Source: Bursaphelenchus xylophilus (Eukaryota; Nematoda; Chromadorea; Rhabditida; Aphelenchoididae). Taken from it: a DNA stretch of 64,000 nucleotides. A program made the position numbers and the translations under genes. Under the pieces are notes generated by a model. That model made no database searches and was not told the origin of the DNA. It saw only the letters and a list, made by a program, of their open reading frames with translations. How positions within the stretch are numbered: the stretch's first letter is position 1; every line of letters begins with the position of its first letter. Positions 62,301 to 64,000 of the stretch are shown piece after piece. Location of the stretch: positions 5,890,001 through 5,954,000 of the forward strand of contig CAJFCV020000004.1 in assembly GCA_904066235.2 (NCBI GenBank). The letters are read 5' to 3'.

Positions 62301-63156
62301 ACATTGATTTTGAAAAATCAGTACCAAAAAAGCTCGAAAATTTGGGAAAATCCATTGCAGATTTTGTTTTCAATGACGCTGATTTCGAAAATCGTATCCA
62401 TTTTTTCTGAATTTTACAATTTTGCTTAAGCAGTAGGGTCTAATGTTTGGTTGTAAAGACGAAAAAAGCGTTAGAAGTTTTCTCGCAAGATCATAAAAGT
62501 TTGACCAAGTTTTTACCAATTAATTCCGTCCTTCGTGGTTTTCGATGGTGCCGATTTCAAAAATCATGTTAATGTTTTCTGATTTTTATTTTTTTTTCAT
62601 TTTAAGACTGTTGACGTATGTTGAAGTGCATTGTCAATTCGGCAAAAGGATTACAGATTTTCTAAGGAAGACCTTTAGCGAAAATCTCAGAACATGGCTA
62701 AGAAACGTAAAACTCACATTTGTCCGCCAAGGCGGATAACATCATAAAGCCGCCTATTTCTTGGTCTTATTTCACCAGAAATAAGAATTTTTTGAATATC
62801 TTGATTGAGCGCAACGAAATCGACAAAAACTTTCAGGGAAATTTCTCTGAACACCCTGTACAAATTGACTAAATCGTTTCTTACAGCTGGCATTAGATTC
62901 AATAAAGTCGCCATCAAAGATTTCCAAAGCCAAAAGGCGTCTTCGAAAGGCCTTCGCCAGAAGTACGCCGAGTAAATCGGCAGAACCGGAGATGAGCGAC
63001 TGGAAGGATGTTTCCGGGGAAGAAGTCACCGACCCAGAAGAAGGTCGGTCATCGCCCGAAAGTCTTGATTGGGATCCCATCGACGGAATGCATGCAGAAA
63101 GACAACGACCTGTCAAGGACCTTAAGAAAATGTTTGACAAGTCCAAGAAAAAATAA
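59333..63156 (+). CDS. TWK two-pore-domain potassium channel with QT-rich tail
   Basis: Exons begin at 59333, 59803, 60304, about 61016, about 61559, about 61784 and about 62887, stop TAA at 63154-63156. The cytosolic N-terminus is basic and serine-rich. M1 is YLLPLIFIIFYMFLGALLFY; pore 1 reads TIFTTIGFGD; then MTVVYSIVGIPAMLMTL; a long acidic cytosolic loop (about 60480-60800); M3 VLVAIGITVGWIFFCAALFM; pore 2 SMSTIGLGD; and M4 VVCFVFVIIGLSLVSMCIAV. Both selectivity filters are intact, giving leak K+ conductance. The C-terminal tail carries nine QT motifs (61493-61950), and the final exon is basic then acidic and ends in KKMFDKSKKK. One intron (61955-62886) is long. Confidence 0.93.
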
Positions 63157-63161
63157 AAAAA

Positions 63162-63167
63162 AATAAA
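63162..63167 (+). terminator. Polyadenylation signal of the TWK gene
   Basis: AATAAA six bases after the stop codon region. Confidence 0.45.
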
Positions 63168-63648
63168 GCGTTTATAAATTAAAGGATTTTCTCAGTCAGC
63201 CGTCAGTTATGATTGAGCCCGAAGAGGCCCCCTGCCCTAGGACACCCCTCGGCCGAAGAAGCCCCCTAAAAAAACCTGGATTAGCTAGCCAATATATCAG
63301 ATTCGCAGAAGCGTTGAAAATAGCTAGCCAAAGAGTTGATTGGTGTCAAAGAGTAGCTGTGACAACCGAAGCCCCCGGCTAGCCAAATCAGGTTTTGGCA
63401 AGCCAAACAATTTTGCAATATTGGCTATAAATATTGGTCCGATTCCCGATCTGTCCCAAATGAAAGGCTGCGATGTCATTAAAAAAGTGAGGGTCAAATT
63501 ATAGGGCACACTTCCATTTGAGCCTGCTTCAGCAACGCGCGAAGTGTCTTTTAATTTTAAAATCATGGTTAAACGATAAAATCAGAATGCATAAAAACCC
63601 GCGCGATCCAATAAACCAATAAAGGTTTCATTTTATATTTTAAAGATT
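63168..63648. other. Intergenic
   Basis: Convergent spacer. It contains several gctagcc motifs (63283-63400), also seen at 27068 and 27188, but no gene. Confidence 0.4.
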
Positions 63649-64000
63649 TCAACAATTCTTAAAATTAGGAAGGTAAAATAAATAATTAGCCCTAGAAATC
63701 ACCGAGATTTTCACACGCGAGATCATCAGACGGTCAGCCAGCAATTGGGGACTCTTACCCAATCGATACTTGTAACAGTTTTATCACAATCCCATATATT
63801 ATGACAAGCATGGTCACGATTCCTGTTCATGCTCTGACGACATTTCTCAATATGTTCATTGATAGTAAACCCGTAATTTGTCCATTCCGATATACCTAAA
63901 TAATCAGATTACGTCATTCGGCGTTAATTTTATTAAAACAGTATAACTAAGCAAATATATTTAATAAACCCACCGAACGTGTAATTGGAAATACGTTCTT
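63649..64000 (-). CDS. 3' end of an unidentified cysteine-containing protein (partial)
   Basis: Three exon pieces fit one frame on the minus strand: 64000 to about 63975 (ERISNYTF), about 63895-63761 (SEWTNYGFTINEHIEKC, RDHACHNIWDCDKTVTSIDW), and about 63691-63649 (ANYLFYLPNFKNC stop). The cysteine spacing hints at a secreted nematode protein, possibly DUF19-like, but this is not certain. The gene continues to the right of the window. Confidence 0.5.

Overview
The window looks like nematode genomic DNA. Genes are split by many very short introns (mostly about 34-50 bp) with TTTTAG or TTTCAG acceptors. Nematode-typical families are present: TWK two-pore potassium channel, DUF19/T20D4.11-like secreted proteins, copines, small secreted vWA proteins. 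Palindromic MITE-type transposons are abundant. I cannot name the species; a chromadorean nematode is an inference. Gene models below were spliced by hand from donor/acceptor sites and frame continuity, so exon edges may be off by a few bases unless stated.

Layout. (1) 1-15930, minus strand: the first seven exons of a giant gene. Its seventh exon is a 14.3 kb array of about 49 copies of a 294-bp (98-codon) coding repeat and runs off the left edge. A 1-bp insertion near 4668 breaks the frame. (2) 17288-18863: a secreted protein with two vWA domains. (3) 19270-21215: two overlapping mitochondrial genes, ribosomal protein mL42 and octanoyltransferase LIPT2, joined by an ATGA stop/start overlap. 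(4) 23091-23528: a small neuropeptide precursor of allatostatin-C/somatostatin type. (5) 23.5-29.5 kb: gene-poor and filled with inverted-repeat elements. (6) 29585-45489: a dense housekeeping block with convergent pairs: RFWD3-like E3 ligase > < NDUFB11; SGF11/ATXN7L3 > < AIMP2; divergent copine > < KAT2/PCAF; RBM15/Spenito-like > < DUF19 protein, followed by a second DUF19 gene. (7) 45679-52151, minus: secreted phospholipase A2 and a canonical copine whose large intron holds two adjacent mariner-type elements. (8) 52.6-56.8 kb: decayed mariner transposon and palindromes. (9) 56836-59029: a peptide-receptor-like GPCR. (10) 59333-63156: a TWK K2P channel with a long tail rich in QT motifs. (11) the right edge holds the 3' end of an unidentified secreted-looking gene.

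Functional themes: mitochondrial function (mL42, LIPT2, NDUFB11), SAGA chromatin complex (KAT2 and SGF11), and neuronal signalling (possible active-zone giant protein, neuropeptide, GPCR, K2P channel, copines). No operon beyond the mL42-LIPT2 overlap is evident. The most unusual items are the giant intra-exonic satellite, the ATGA dicistron, the QT-motif tail of the K2P channel, and paired TA-flanked palindromic transposons that abut each other.
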